A DNA stretch of 64,000 nucleotides, taken from positions 248,001 through 312,000 of the forward strand of contig CAVSPW010000004.1 in assembly GCA_963729935.1 (NCBI GenBank), in the 5' to 3' direction. Within the stretch, counting starts at the first letter, position 1. Each line of letters starts with the position of its first letter. The translations under genes were made by a program, and so were the position numbers. Positions 7,741-17,192 of the stretch are shown one piece after another. The notes under the pieces are model-generated. The model did no database searches. It was not told where the DNA came from and saw only the letters and a list, made by a program, of their open reading frames with translations. The stretch is from CAIKMD01 sp963729935. Lineage in GTDB: Bacteria; Pseudomonadota; Alphaproteobacteria; ATCC43930; CGMCC-115725.

Positions 7741-7902
7741 GCGAGCCTCCAGCGAATGCGAAGCGGCTCTTTTATCAGTAGAACAAAACAAGAACAAGCA
7801 TAAAATGGCACCGGCGCGCCGAAACGTCGCAAATTTCCTCATTGTGGTGCCCTTGCGCTTGGCGTCGCCATGACACCGTGCCGTCATGGCTCCGCGGCGC
7901 CG

Positions 7903-9129
7903 TCAATCGCCTTTGCTCAGCTTCTTCTCCATCGCCCTCACTTCGCCGCGGGCGATGGAGCGCAGATGCACCTCGTCGGGACCGTCGACGATCTGCAGAT
8001 AGCGTCCGTGCGTCCAGATGTCGGGCAGGGGCGTGTCCTGTGTGAGGCCCTTGGCGCCGAAGACCTGCATCGCGCGGTTGGCGATCGCCACTTCGATGCG
8101 CGGCACGATCACCTTGATGAGCGAGACCTCGCGCCGCGCCGCCTTGGTGCCGAATTTGTCGATCAGCCAGGCGGTCTTGAAGACCAGAAGCCGCGCCTGT
8201 TCGATCTCGATCCGCGAGAGCGCGATCCATTCGCGGATCGTGCCGTGCTCGTGCAGCGCCTGGCCGAAGGTGCGGCGCTCGAGCGAGCGCTGGATCATGA
8301 GTTCCAAGGCCCGTTCGGCCGCGCCGATCGCGCGCATGCAATGATGGATGCGCCCGGGCCCGAGCCGCACCTGGGCGAGCGCAAACCCGCCGCCTTCCTC
8401 GCCCAGGAGATTGTCGAGCGGCACGCGCACGTCTTCGAACAGCACCTCGCAATGACCGTTGGCGTGCACCTGGTGCATCACCGGCGGGTTGCGCACGACC
8501 GTGAGGCCGGCCGCGTCGGCGGGTACCAGCACCATGCTCTGGCGGCGATAGGGCTCCGCGCGGTCAGGACTGGTCTGCCCCATGACGATGAAGATCCGCG
8601 TGCGCGGATCGGCGGCATTGGTGATGAACCATTTGCGCCCGTTGATGACCCAGTGATCGCCGTCGCGCGCGATCGATGTCCGGATGTTGGTCGCATCCGA
8701 GGAGGCGACATCGGGCTCGGTCATGGCGAAGGACGAGCGGATCGCGCCATCGAGAAGCGGTTTCAGCCAGCGCTCCTTCTGCGCCGGCGTTGCGGCGAGG
8801 TGAAGCAGCTCCATGTTGCCGGTATCGGGCGCGCTGCAGTTGAAGATCTCCGAGGCCCAATCGAAGCGGCCCATGACCTCGGCGCAGGGCGCGTAATCGA
8901 GATTGGACATTTGCGTGCCGGGCTCGTCCGGCTTCAGCCCGGGCAGGAACAGGTTCCACAATCCCTGCGCCCGCGCCTTGGCTTTCAATTCTTCGAGAAA
9001 GGGCGGCGGGTAGACGCCCTCATGCTCGAGCCGCGCATACTCCGCATCGCGCGGCGCGACATGCTCGGCCATGAATGCTCGGATCGCGGCCTGGATACGC
9101 TGCGATTTCTCCGAGAATTCGAAATCCAT
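7903..9129 (-). CDS. Acyl-CoA dehydrogenase, ACAD10/11-like
   Basis: A 408-residue FAD flavoprotein that oxidises an acyl-CoA to the 2-enoyl-CoA, passing electrons to ETF. The N-terminal helical domain starts MDFEFSEKSQ; the FAD/substrate middle strand is SSFAMTEPDVASSDATNI and WVINGRKWFITNA; the C-terminal helices include RKTFGQ-like RRTFGQALHEH and the ending GPDEVHLRSIARGEV typical of the ACAD10/11 group. That group is associated with long-chain or hydroxylated acyl-CoAs. It heads a leftward cluster after the dehalogenase gene; no ETF genes are nearby. Confidence 0.92.
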   Translation of the reverse strand: MDFEFSEKSQRIQAAIRAFMAEHVAPRDAEYARLEHEGVYPPPFLEELKAKARAQGLWNLFLPGLKPDEPGTQMSNLDYAPCAEVMGRFDWASEIFNCSAPDTGNMELLHLAATPAQKERWLKPLLDGAIRSSFAMTEPDVASSDATNIRTSIARDGDHWVINGRKWFITNAADPRTRIFIVMGQTSPDRAEPYRRQSMVLVPADAAGLTVVRNPPVMHQVHANGHCEVLFEDVRVPLDNLLGEEGGGFALAQVRLGPGRIHHCMRAIGAAERALELMIQRSLERRTFGQALHEHGTIREWIALSRIEIEQARLLVFKTAWLIDKFGTKAARREVSLIKVIVPRIEVAIANRAMQVFGAKGLTQDTPLPDIWTHGRYLQIVDGPDEVHLRSIARGEVRAMEKKLSKGD

Positions 9130-9171
9130 GGGCGTACTCCTCTTGATACCGATACTTCTTTTGCCGCGAGT

Positions 9172-9855
9172 CTACAGGCCCAAAAGGGCCGGCAACTCGG
9201 CGAGGGTCGTGATCTCGCGATCGGGCGCGCCCGGCAGGCGCTCGCGCCGTTGGGCGCTGCGATTGCACCAGACCGTCTTCATCCCGAAGGCGGACGCCGC
9301 ATGGACGTCCCAGGCGTTCGAGGATTGAAAGGCGATGGCCGCCGCGGGAAGGCCGAGCCGCTCGACCGCCAACTGATAGACCGCGCGCGCGGGCTTGAAG
9401 ATACCGACGCTTTCGACCGAGAGAAGATCATCGAGGAATTCGCCGATCCGCGCGTGCTCGACGGTTGCGGCGAGCATGTCGGGCGTTCCGTTCGAGAGGA
9501 TCGCGGTGGTGAGCCCGGCCTCCGTGATCCGCCGCAATGTCGCCGGCACCTCGGGGAAAACATCGAGCGTGCGGTAGAGCGCCATCAGGCGAGAACGCAA
9601 CGCGCCATCCGCGATGCCGAGCGTCTCGAGCGCGAAATCGAGCGCGTCGCCGGTCACTTGCCAGAAATGGGCGTGACGGTTCTGCGCGGCGCGCAGCCAA
9701 GTGTATTCGAGCTGCTTGCTGCGCCAGAGCGGCGTCAAGAGCTCGGCCTTCGCGCCGATCGCGTCGCGGCAGCGCGCGACGGCCGAGCCGAAATCGAACA
9801 GCGTTCCATAGGCATCGAACACGCAGGCGCGGATGCCGGTGAGCGGCGGCGCCAT
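9172..9855 (-). CDS. Haloacid dehalogenase type II (L-2-haloacid dehalogenase family)
   Basis: A 227-residue HAD hydrolase with nucleophile D14 in CVFDAYGTLFDF, the substrate segment YTWLRAAQNRHAHFW, motif II Ser/Thr in AILSNGTPDML, a Lys in ESVGIFKPARAVY and the motif IV region IAFQSSNAWDVHAASAFGMKT. These are the marks of type II haloacid dehalogenases, which hydrolyse L-2-haloalkanoates to D-2-hydroxyacids. Real substrates of family members are often not halogenated. It starts 5 bases after the end of the glutathione S-transferase gene and is probably co-transcribed with it. Confidence 0.9.
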   Translation of the reverse strand: MAPPLTGIRACVFDAYGTLFDFGSAVARCRDAIGAKAELLTPLWRSKQLEYTWLRAAQNRHAHFWQVTGDALDFALETLGIADGALRSRLMALYRTLDVFPEVPATLRRITEAGLTTAILSNGTPDMLAATVEHARIGEFLDDLLSVESVGIFKPARAVYQLAVERLGLPAAAIAFQSSNAWDVHAASAFGMKTVWCNRSAQRRERLPGAPDREITTLAELPALLGL

Positions 9856-9859
9856 CGCG

Positions 9860-10633
9860 TCAAATTTCCAGCAAGGTTCGGACGCGCGGCCAGGCCTCGG
9901 CGCCTTTTTCGGCCATCAGCGGCAAGTATTTCGGATTGAACTGCGCGGCCAACGCGGATTGATAGCTCGGCCGGCCGCGCATGCGTTCATACCAATCGGC
10001 GACGCGGGGATTTCGGTCGAGCAGGCCGAGGAATTGGAGATGATCGAGCCGCGTGACATAGGGCGCGTAGGCGATATCGGCGAGGGTCAGCGCGTCGCCG
10101 GCGAGCCAGGGCTTGCGCTCGAGACCCGCGTTCATGTCGCCCACCATCTTGTAGAGCCGCTTGATCGCGTCAGGAAAGGCGGGATTGTCGACGCCCTTCC
10201 TCAATTGCTCGAAGCGTTGGCGATAGGCGGGGCCGCGTTGCCGCGTCAGTTCCTCCACCACGGCCGGGTCATATTGGTGGTGGAACGCGATGCTCATGCT
10301 GACGGTGCCGGTCGCGGCGAAGATCCCGCCGTCGATTTCCTTGGTCCAAAGCCGCATGCGCGCCCGTCCCGCAGGGTCAGCGGGCCTCAGCGGCGTCGCG
10401 GGAAAGGCGTCGTCGATATATTCGTTGATGACGATCAATTCCGTCACCACGATCGCGTCGTGGACGAGGGTCGGGACCACGCCCTTGGGATTGAGCTTCA
10501 AGTAGTCGGGTTGCTGCTGATCGCCTTGGCGCAGGTTGAGATGGCGCGCCTCATAGGCGAGGTCCTTCTCGGCCAGAGCAAGCCGCACCTTCTGCGCGCA
10601 GACCGACATGTCATTGTGATAAAGCGTCAGCAT
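9860..10633 (-). CDS. Glutathione S-transferase family protein
   Basis: A 257-residue protein with an N-terminal thioredoxin-like GST domain (MLTLYHNDMSVCAQKVRLAL, PKGVVPTLVHDAIVVTELI with the cis-Pro and the glutathione gamma-Glu-binding segment) and an all-helical C-terminal domain (LAGDALTLADIAYAPYVTRL, the N-capping box). Ser/Cys at residues 10-12 is the likely thiol-activating position. It is somewhat longer than usual, with an insertion around residues 95-140. It opens a leftward pair with the haloacid dehalogenase, which suggests detoxification or catabolism of electrophiles, but the substrate is unknown. Confidence 0.9.
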   Translation of the reverse strand: MLTLYHNDMSVCAQKVRLALAEKDLAYEARHLNLRQGDQQQPDYLKLNPKGVVPTLVHDAIVVTELIVINEYIDDAFPATPLRPADPAGRARMRLWTKEIDGGIFAATGTVSMSIAFHHQYDPAVVEELTRQRGPAYRQRFEQLRKGVDNPAFPDAIKRLYKMVGDMNAGLERKPWLAGDALTLADIAYAPYVTRLDHLQFLGLLDRNPRVADWYERMRGRPSYQSALAAQFNPKYLPLMAEKGAEAWPRVRTLLEI

Positions 10634-10976
10634 TCCTTGCGCCTCCCTCTCGGTGCTTCTCGTCGCGTCGCGGCGATCTTCGTGCTTTCGCCGGCGCTGA
10701 AATCCGTCATCGCCAAGGCCGCGGCCGGGACGGAATTCACTCTATCATGGGGCATCGCGCGGAACGACAACGCGGCTCTCGGCCGAAAGCTTCGTCCGGC
10801 TGTTTCACGCGCCGCTTGGCGTCCGATAAGCCCCTGAAACCATTGCTATCGTCGCGACTCGCGAATTCGTGAAAATAATGGTTGCGAGGACTTGAAGCTT
10901 GGGGTTTAGTGCCGACCTATTGCGTACCGCAGCGGTCCTAATTGCCGAGAGCCGGCGCCAAGCATTCGATGGTCCT
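10634..10976. other. Non-coding divergent region between GST and the SUF operon
   Basis: About 340 bases between two divergent starts, with no protein-like frame that I trust. It must contain the promoter of the SUF operon. A 7-base inverted repeat AACCATT (10838-10844) / AATGGTT (10877-10883) flanks the sequence CGCGAATTCG. This could be part of an operator for the Rrf2-type regulator, but it does not match a consensus that I know. Confidence 0.35.
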
Positions 10977-11432
10977 ATGGTCATTCTGAGCAAACTCGCC
11001 GATTACGGCGTCATCGTCGCGACCCATCTCGCCGCCGATCCCGAACGGCAGATGACGGCCGCGGTGCTGGCGAGGGAAACGAGCCTGCCGCGCGCGACTG
11101 TCGCCAAAGTCTTGAAGGCGCTGGCGCATGCCGGCATCGTCTCGGGCGCGCGCGGCGCGGCCGGCGGCTATCGTCTGGCGCGCGACGCCACCGCGATCTC
11201 GCTTGCGCAAGTCGTCGCCGCGATCGACGGCATGATGGGCGTGACGCAGTGCACCGTCCATGGCCCCGATTGCAAGCGCATCCATTTCTGCGCGACGCGG
11301 CCGCATTGGCGGCGCATCAACGACGCGGTCGGAACGGCTTTGAGCGCGATCACGCTGGCCGAAATGGCGGTGCCGTTCGGCGTCCCGCTCCGCCGGGCCG
11401 CGGCATCCAAAGAGGATAATCTTTCGCTATGA
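10977..11432 (+). CDS. Rrf2-family SUF operon regulator (IscR-like)
   Basis: A 151-residue winged-helix regulator: MVILSKLADYGVIVATHLA starts the DNA-binding domain and LPRATVAKVLKALAHAGIV is the recognition region. Three cysteines, C92, C99 and C105, form the likely Fe-S ligand cluster of the Rrf2 family, so the protein probably senses Fe-S status or iron and controls the operon. ATG at 10977 gives the usual family N-terminus; the open frame extends upstream without similarity. Its stop overlaps the sufB start (ATGA), so it is co-expressed with the assembly genes. Confidence 0.9.
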   Translation: MVILSKLADYGVIVATHLAADPERQMTAAVLARETSLPRATVAKVLKALAHAGIVSGARGAAGGYRLARDATAISLAQVVAAIDGMMGVTQCTVHGPDCKRIHFCATRPHWRRINDAVGTALSAITLAEMAVPFGVPLRRAAASKEDNLSL

Positions 11433-12883
11433 CGTCGCCCGAAGACGGCCTCGATCCTGTCCGGACGCTCGCCGGCGAGAGCTACAAATACGGCTTTGTC
11501 ACGGATATCGAGAGCGAGAGCGCGCCGCCCGGCCTCAATGACGATATCATCCGCTTCATCTCTGCCAAGAAGGACGAGCCGCACTGGCTCTTGGATTGGC
11601 GGCTTCAGGCCTTCCATCACTGGCTGAAGATGGAGAAACCGGACTGGGCGAAGCTCCGGATCGCGCCGATCGATTATCAGGCCGCGACCTATTATTCCGC
11701 GCCGAAGACGTCTACCGGCCCGAAATCGCTCGACGAGGTCGATCCCGAGCTGCTGAAGACCTATGAGAAGCTGGGCATTCCGCTGAGCGAGCGCGCCGCG
11801 CTGGCGGGGGTCGCGGTCGACGCGGTCTTCGACAGTGTCTCGGTCGCCACCACCTTCAAGGCGAAGCTCGGCGAGCTCGGCATCATCTTCTGCTCCTTCG
11901 GCGAGGCGGTGCGCGAGCATCCCGATCTGGTGCGGAAATATTTGGGCTCGGTGGTTCCCCAGGGCGACAATTTCTTCGCCGCGCTCAATTCCGCCGTCTT
12001 CAGCGACGGTTCCTTCGTCTATGTGCCGCCGGGCCTGCGCTGCCCGATGGAATTGTCGACCTATTTCCGCATCAACGCCGCCAAGAGCGGCCAGTTCGAG
12101 CGCACGCTCCTCGTCTGCGACAAGGGCAGCTATGTGAGCTATCTCGAAGGCTGCACCGCGCCGCAACGCGACGAGAACCAGCTTCACGCCGCGGTCGTCG
12201 AGTTGGTGGCGCTCGAAGGCGCCGAGATCAAATATTCGACCGTCCAGAACTGGTATCCGGGCGACGCCGAAGGGCGGGGCGGGATCTACAATTTCGTCAC
12301 CAAGCGCGGCGCCTGCCGCGGCGATCGCGCGAAGATCTCCTGGACCCAGGTCGAGACCGGCTCGGCGATTACCTGGAAATATCCGAGCTGCATCCTGGAA
12401 GGCGACAATTCGGTCGGCGAATTCTATTCGGTCGCGATCACCAACAATCTGCAGCAAGCCGATACCGGCACGAAGATGATCCATCTCGGGCGCAACACGA
12501 GCTCCACCATCATCGCGAAAGGCATTTCGGCGGGGCGCGGGCAGAACACCTATCGCGGCCTCGTGCGCATGCAGCCCAAGGCCCAGAACGCGCGCAACTA
12601 CACGCAGTGCGATTCGCTTTTGATCGGCGATCGCTGCGGCGCGCATACCGTGCCTTATATCGAGGTGCGCAATCCGTCGGCGCGCGTCGAGCATGAGGCG
12701 ACGACCTCCAAGATCAGCGACGACCAGATGTTCTACTGCCAGCAGCGCGGCCTGTCGAAAGAGGACGCATTATCTTTAATAATCAATGGATTCTGTAAGG
12801 AAGTTCTGAAAGAACTTCCGATGGAGTTCGCGGTCGAAGCGCAGAAGCTTCTGGCGGTTAGCCTCGAAGGTTCAGTCGGCTAG
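11429..12883 (+). CDS. sufB: SufB, Fe-S cluster assembly scaffold subunit
   Basis: A 484-residue SufB, part of the SufBCD scaffold on which [4Fe-4S] clusters are built. Landmarks are KYGFVTDIESESAPPGL at the start, the long beta-helix, YNFVTKRGACRGDRAKISWTQVETGSAITWKYPSCIL and the C-terminal EHEATTSKISDDQMFYCQQRGL. Cys and acidic residues known to matter in SufB lie in these last two segments. The final 40 codons are unusually AT-rich for this genome and include a 21-base palindrome at 12799-12819. Confidence 0.97.
   Translation: MTSPEDGLDPVRTLAGESYKYGFVTDIESESAPPGLNDDIIRFISAKKDEPHWLLDWRLQAFHHWLKMEKPDWAKLRIAPIDYQAATYYSAPKTSTGPKSLDEVDPELLKTYEKLGIPLSERAALAGVAVDAVFDSVSVATTFKAKLGELGIIFCSFGEAVREHPDLVRKYLGSVVPQGDNFFAALNSAVFSDGSFVYVPPGLRCPMELSTYFRINAAKSGQFERTLLVCDKGSYVSYLEGCTAPQRDENQLHAAVVELVALEGAEIKYSTVQNWYPGDAEGRGGIYNFVTKRGACRGDRAKISWTQVETGSAITWKYPSCILEGDNSVGEFYSVAITNNLQQADTGTKMIHLGRNTSSTIIAKGISAGRGQNTYRGLVRMQPKAQNARNYTQCDSLLIGDRCGAHTVPYIEVRNPSARVEHEATTSKISDDQMFYCQQRGLSKEDALSLIINGFCKEVLKELPMEFAVEAQKLLAVSLEGSVG
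12799..12819 (+). repeat. Perfect 9-bp inverted repeat near the 3' end of sufB
   Basis: GGAAGTTCT, GAA, AGAACTTCC: a perfect palindrome with a three-base loop, inside the sufB coding sequence 64 bases before its stop. In RNA it would form a compact hairpin. No U-tract follows, so it is not a terminator. It lies in an AT-rich patch that spans the sufB/sufC junction. A role in mRNA processing or in differential expression of sufB and sufC is possible but unproven. Confidence 0.6.
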
Positions 12884-12900
12884 TGAGGTGTGAGTTTTAA

Positions 12901-13650
<750 letters not shown>

Positions 13651-13657
13651 GGCTCGG

Positions 13658-14962
13658 ATGAGCGCGATCGCCGAAACGGCACCCTTCCGCGCGGCGTTCG
13701 ACGCGCAAACGCGCCGCGCCGAGCCTTCCTGGCTCGCCGATCGGCGCGGCGCCGCGATGCGGCGTTTCGAGGAGCTGGGATTTCCGACGCGCCGTAATGA
13801 GGCCTGGCGTTTCGCCGATCTGAAGCCGCTGCGGCGGGCGAATTTTACGCCGGCCGGCGACGCCGCGGGTGTCGCGCCTGATCTGACAGCCTGGCTGTAT
13901 CCCGGCGAGACCCATCGCGTCGTTCTGATCGATGGACGCTTTGTTCCTGCGCTTTCCAGGATCGGCGATCTGCCCCGAGGCGTCTATCTCGCCGGCACCG
14001 CGCGGACCTTGGCCGACCGGCCCGATCTTTTGGCCGCCGCGTTTGACGAGACCGACATTGTCGGCGGCCAGGCTTTCGCGTCGCTCAACGCCGCGCTCTT
14101 CGCCGACGGATTCGTCCTGGCGCTCGATGCCGGCGTTGCGCTTGAGCGCCCCGTCGAGATTATCCATTTCGGCCGGGCGCAAGAGCGCTCGTCGCAGCTG
14201 CGCAATCTCGTGCGTCTCGGCGCGGGCGCGCGCGCCAGCTTGATCGAGATTTTCGCCGGCGGCGCCGATCATTGGACGAGCGCGGTCGATGTGATCGCGC
14301 TCGAGGCCGGCGCCGCGCTCCGCCATGGCAAGCTTCAGGACGAGGCTTCGACCTCGATCCATTTCGCGCAAGCGCGGGCGACGCTCGCGGGCAAGGCTCG
14401 CTATGAAAGCTTCGTGCTGAGCTTGGGCGGCGGCCTCGCGCGCCACGACATCTTCGTGACCTTCGGCGGCGAAGGCGCCGCTTGCGGGCTTTTCGGCGCG
14501 AGCCTGTTGCGCGGCGGGCAGGAGGGCACGATCGCGACTTTCGTCGACCATGCCGCGCCCCAATGCACGACGCGCGAATATTTCAAGAGCGTGGTCGATG
14601 ACCAGGCGCATGGCGTTTTCCTCGGCCGCATCGCGGTGCGCGAGGGCGCGCAGAAGACCGATGCCAACCAGCTCAACAAGAATCTGCTTCTCTCGCCCCG
14701 GGCCAATGTCGACACCAAGCCGGAGCTCGAAATTCTCGCCGACGACGTCAAATGCAGCCATGGGGCGACCGTCGGCGATCTCGACGAGGCGGCGCTGTTC
14801 TATCTCGAAGCGCGCGGCATTCCCGCGCCCGAGGCCCGGCGCATGCTGATCGAGGCCTTCGCCGCCGATGCGATCGGGCAGATCGTGGACGATACGGCGA
14901 TGCGCGAATTTTTTGCCGCGCATCTGCGGCGCTGGCTCGGCCGTGCGGGGCTCGACCTATGA
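13658..14962 (+). CDS. sufD: SufD, Fe-S cluster assembly scaffold subunit
   Basis: A 434-residue SufD, the SufB paralogue completing the SufB1-C2-D1 scaffold. Landmarks are FPTRRNEAWRFADLKPL near residue 40, the beta-helix core, DHAAPQCTTREYFKSVVDDQAHGVFLG and QKTDANQLNKNLLLS, and the C-terminal DDVKCSHGATVGDLDEAALFYL, which holds the conserved His implicated in cluster formation. ATG at 13658 is chosen, 7 bases after sufC; an in-frame ATG at 13634 would overlap sufC and lacks family similarity. It overlaps sufS by four bases. Confidence 0.95.
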   Translation: MSAIAETAPFRAAFDAQTRRAEPSWLADRRGAAMRRFEELGFPTRRNEAWRFADLKPLRRANFTPAGDAAGVAPDLTAWLYPGETHRVVLIDGRFVPALSRIGDLPRGVYLAGTARTLADRPDLLAAAFDETDIVGGQAFASLNAALFADGFVLALDAGVALERPVEIIHFGRAQERSSQLRNLVRLGAGARASLIEIFAGGADHWTSAVDVIALEAGAALRHGKLQDEASTSIHFAQARATLAGKARYESFVLSLGGGLARHDIFVTFGGEGAACGLFGASLLRGGQEGTIATFVDHAAPQCTTREYFKSVVDDQAHGVFLGRIAVREGAQKTDANQLNKNLLLSPRANVDTKPELEILADDVKCSHGATVGDLDEAALFYLEARGIPAPEARRMLIEAFAADAIGQIVDDTAMREFFAAHLRRWLGRAGLDL

Positions 14963-16200
14963 AGCCCGCCGCCCTCACGAAATCCGCCGCTTTCGATCCG
15001 CGCCGCGTCAAGCGCGATTTCCCGATCTTTGCCAGCAATCCCGGTCTCGTCTTCCTCGACACCGCGGCGAGCGCGCAAAAGCCGGCGGCGGTGATCGACC
15101 GGGTGAGCGATTTCTACCGCACGGACTACGCCAATGTGCATCGCGGCGTCTATCGGCTGAGCGCCAAGTCGAGCGAGCTTTACGAAAACGCGCGCGAGAC
15201 CGCGCGGCGGTTTTTGAATGCCGCCGACGCGAGCGAGATCGTCTTCGTGCGCGGGGCGACTGAGGCGATCAATCTCGTCGTCTATAGCTGGGGCGGCGCG
15301 TTCCTCAAACCGGGCGACGAGGTGCTGATCACCGAGCTCGAGCATCACGCCAATATCGTGCCGTGGCAGATTTTGCGCGATCGCATCGGATTCACGCTGA
15401 AGCTGGCGCCCATCGATGCGACCGGCGGGCTCGATATGACGGCGCTCGCCGCTCTCGTCACCGCGCGCACCAAGCTGGTCGGGGTGACGCAGCTCGCCAA
15501 TGCGACCGGCGCGATGGTGCCGGTCGACGCCGTCATCCGCCTCGCTCGTGCCAAGGGGGCCTTGGTCCTGGTCGATGGCTGCCAGGCGGCGCCAAGGATG
15601 AAGGTCGATGTGCGCGCGATGGATTGCGATTTCTACGCCTTTTCGGGTCATAAGACCTACGGTCCGACCGGCATCGGCGTGCTCTATGCCAAGAGCGCGA
15701 TCCTCAACGCCATGCCGCCCTGGCAGGCCGGCGGCGACATGATCACGAACGTCACCTTCGAGAAAACCACCTTCCAGGATCCGCCGGCGCGATTCGAGGC
15801 CGGAACGCCCGATATTTCGGGCGCGATCGGGCTCGCGACCGCGCTCGACTACATCGAATCCCTGGGGCGCGACGCGATCGAGGCGCATGAGGCGGCGCTG
15901 ACGGAATACGGCATCGACGCCTTGTCGCGGATGCCCGGCGTCACCCTCGTCGGCGCCGGACAGCGGCGCTTCGGCATTCTCTCGATCGAGGTCGAGGGCA
16001 TCCATCCGCATGATCTGGCGACCTTGCTCGACCAGCACGGGGTCGCGGTGCGCGCCGGCCATCATTGCGCGCAGCCGCTTTTGGAGAAACTCGGGGTGCA
16101 TGCGACGACGCGCGCCTCGCTCGGGATCTATAACGACGAAAGCGACATCGACAGGCTCGCCGCGGCAATCAAGGCGGCCCAAGCGATGTTCGCCCGCTGA
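14959..16200 (+). CDS. sufS: SufS, cysteine desulfurase (group II)
   Basis: A 413-residue PLP enzyme that removes sulfur from cysteine for cluster assembly. PLP Lys is K232 in FSGHKTYGPTG; the catalytic Cys is C370 in RAGHHCAQPLL, within the RxGHHCA motif of group II desulfurases. The N-terminus (FDPRRVKRDFPIF) and GATEAINLVVYSWG are typical. The start is the ATG overlapping the sufD stop. Its sulfur acceptor is probably SufU encoded immediately downstream, since no sufE is present in the operon. Confidence 0.96.
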   Translation: MKPAALTKSAAFDPRRVKRDFPIFASNPGLVFLDTAASAQKPAAVIDRVSDFYRTDYANVHRGVYRLSAKSSELYENARETARRFLNAADASEIVFVRGATEAINLVVYSWGGAFLKPGDEVLITELEHHANIVPWQILRDRIGFTLKLAPIDATGGLDMTALAALVTARTKLVGVTQLANATGAMVPVDAVIRLARAKGALVLVDGCQAAPRMKVDVRAMDCDFYAFSGHKTYGPTGIGVLYAKSAILNAMPPWQAGGDMITNVTFEKTTFQDPPARFEAGTPDISGAIGLATALDYIESLGRDAIEAHEAALTEYGIDALSRMPGVTLVGAGQRRFGILSIEVEGIHPHDLATLLDQHGVAVRAGHHCAQPLLEKLGVHATTRASLGIYNDESDIDRLAAAIKAAQAMFAR

Positions 16201-16224
16201 ACGAAGATTGGGCTGAGAGCGGAA

Positions 16225-16689
16225 ATGGATTCGCGGGAACTCTACCAGGACATCATCCTCGATCACGGCCGCAAGCCGCGCAACTTCCATGCGATGGCGC
16301 ATCCAAGCCATGCCGCGCAGGGGCACAATCCGCTCTGCGGCGATCGCGTGACCGTCTATCTCGAAATCGAAGGCGACCGCATCAAGGATGTGAGCTTCGA
16401 AGGCCGGGGGTGCGCGATCTCGACGGCCTCGGCCTCGCTCATGACCGAAGTGCTGAAGGGCAAGACGGTGGCGGAGGCCGAGAGCCTCTTCAAGGCGTTT
16501 CACGCCGAGGTGACCGGCGGCGAGGCGGCGGAGGTGCCCGAAGCGCTGCAAGATGATTTCGAGAGGCTGGCGCCGCTCGAAGGCGTCAAGGCTTATCCCG
16601 CCCGCGTGAAATGCGCGACCCTCGCCTGGCGCGCTTTCGAGGCGGCGCTGAAAAGCGGCGCGGTCGGCGCCACGGTAAAGACCGAGTAG
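16225..16689 (+). CDS. sufU: SufU-type Fe-S scaffold / sulfur-transfer protein
   Basis: A 154-residue NifU-N/IscU-like protein. The three conserved cysteines are C38 (NPLCGDRV), C63 (GRGCAIS) and C130 (VKCATLAW), with Asp40 after the first, the pattern of SufU. The insertion between the second and third cysteines that separates SufU from IscU is present (residues about 95-120). In Firmicutes SufU accepts sulfur from SufS in a zinc-dependent way; the same partnership is inferred here from adjacency to sufS. It starts 24 bases after the sufS stop. Confidence 0.92.
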   Translation: MDSRELYQDIILDHGRKPRNFHAMAHPSHAAQGHNPLCGDRVTVYLEIEGDRIKDVSFEGRGCAISTASASLMTEVLKGKTVAEAESLFKAFHAEVTGGEAAEVPEALQDDFERLAPLEGVKAYPARVKCATLAWRAFEAALKSGAVGATVKTE

Positions 16690-16691
16690 CG

Positions 16692-17087
16692 ATGATGGCG
16701 AACGACGATCCTTTCGCATTCGAAAACGAGAACGCGGCCCCGGCGACGGAAGAGGTCGAGCGGCCTGCCACGACCGACAACGATCCGGATCTCGTCGAGC
16801 GCGTGCTTGAGGCGATGAAGACGGTGCGCGATCCGGAAATTCCGGTGAACCTCGTCGATCTCGGCCTCATCTACGAGCTCATCGCCAATAAGGACGGCGT
16901 CGTCTATATCGAGATGACCTTGACGACGCCGGCCTGTCCGGTGGCGGGCGCGTTGCCCGGCCAGGTGCGCGACGCGGTCGCCGAAGTCGAGGGCGTGAAC
17001 GATGTTCGCGTCAAGCTCGTCTGGTCGCCGCCCTGGGACAAAGAGCGCATGAGCGAGGAAGCGAAGCTCGAATTGGGGCTGATGTAG
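16692..17087 (+). CDS. sufT: SufT (DUF59/MIP18 family) Fe-S maturation protein
   Basis: A 131-residue protein with an acidic, probably flexible N-terminal 40 residues and a MIP18/DUF59 domain: VLEAMKTVRDPEIPVNLVDLGLIY, EMTLTTPACPVAGALPGQV (with the conserved Cys) and VKLVWSPPWDKERMSEEAK. SufT proteins help deliver Fe-S clusters to targets. ATG at 16692 is two bases after the sufU stop. It is the last gene of the SUF operon here; an A-type carrier (sufA), often next in alphaproteobacteria, is absent. Confidence 0.92.
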   Translation: MMANDDPFAFENENAAPATEEVERPATTDNDPDLVERVLEAMKTVRDPEIPVNLVDLGLIYELIANKDGVVYIEMTLTTPACPVAGALPGQVRDAVAEVEGVNDVRVKLVWSPPWDKERMSEEAKLELGLM

Positions 17088-17192
17088 CCGGGCGCCGCGT
17101 GGCTAGATCGCACGCCGAACTCTCACGCAAACGTGACACCCCGCTTCCAATGCCCTGATATCATCGCCTCGGTTTAAGCGATGAGAGGGCAG

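Noticed and set aside
7870..9939. A 689-codon rightward frame opposite the acyl-CoA dehydrogenase and dehalogenase
   Set aside because: The leftward frames carry clear enzyme motifs; this one has only low-complexity charged sequence.
10838..10883. Operator for the Rrf2-type SUF regulator
   Set aside because: The 7-bp inverted repeat is widely spaced and matches no IscR, RirA or Irr consensus that I can recall; mentioned only within the intergenic entry.
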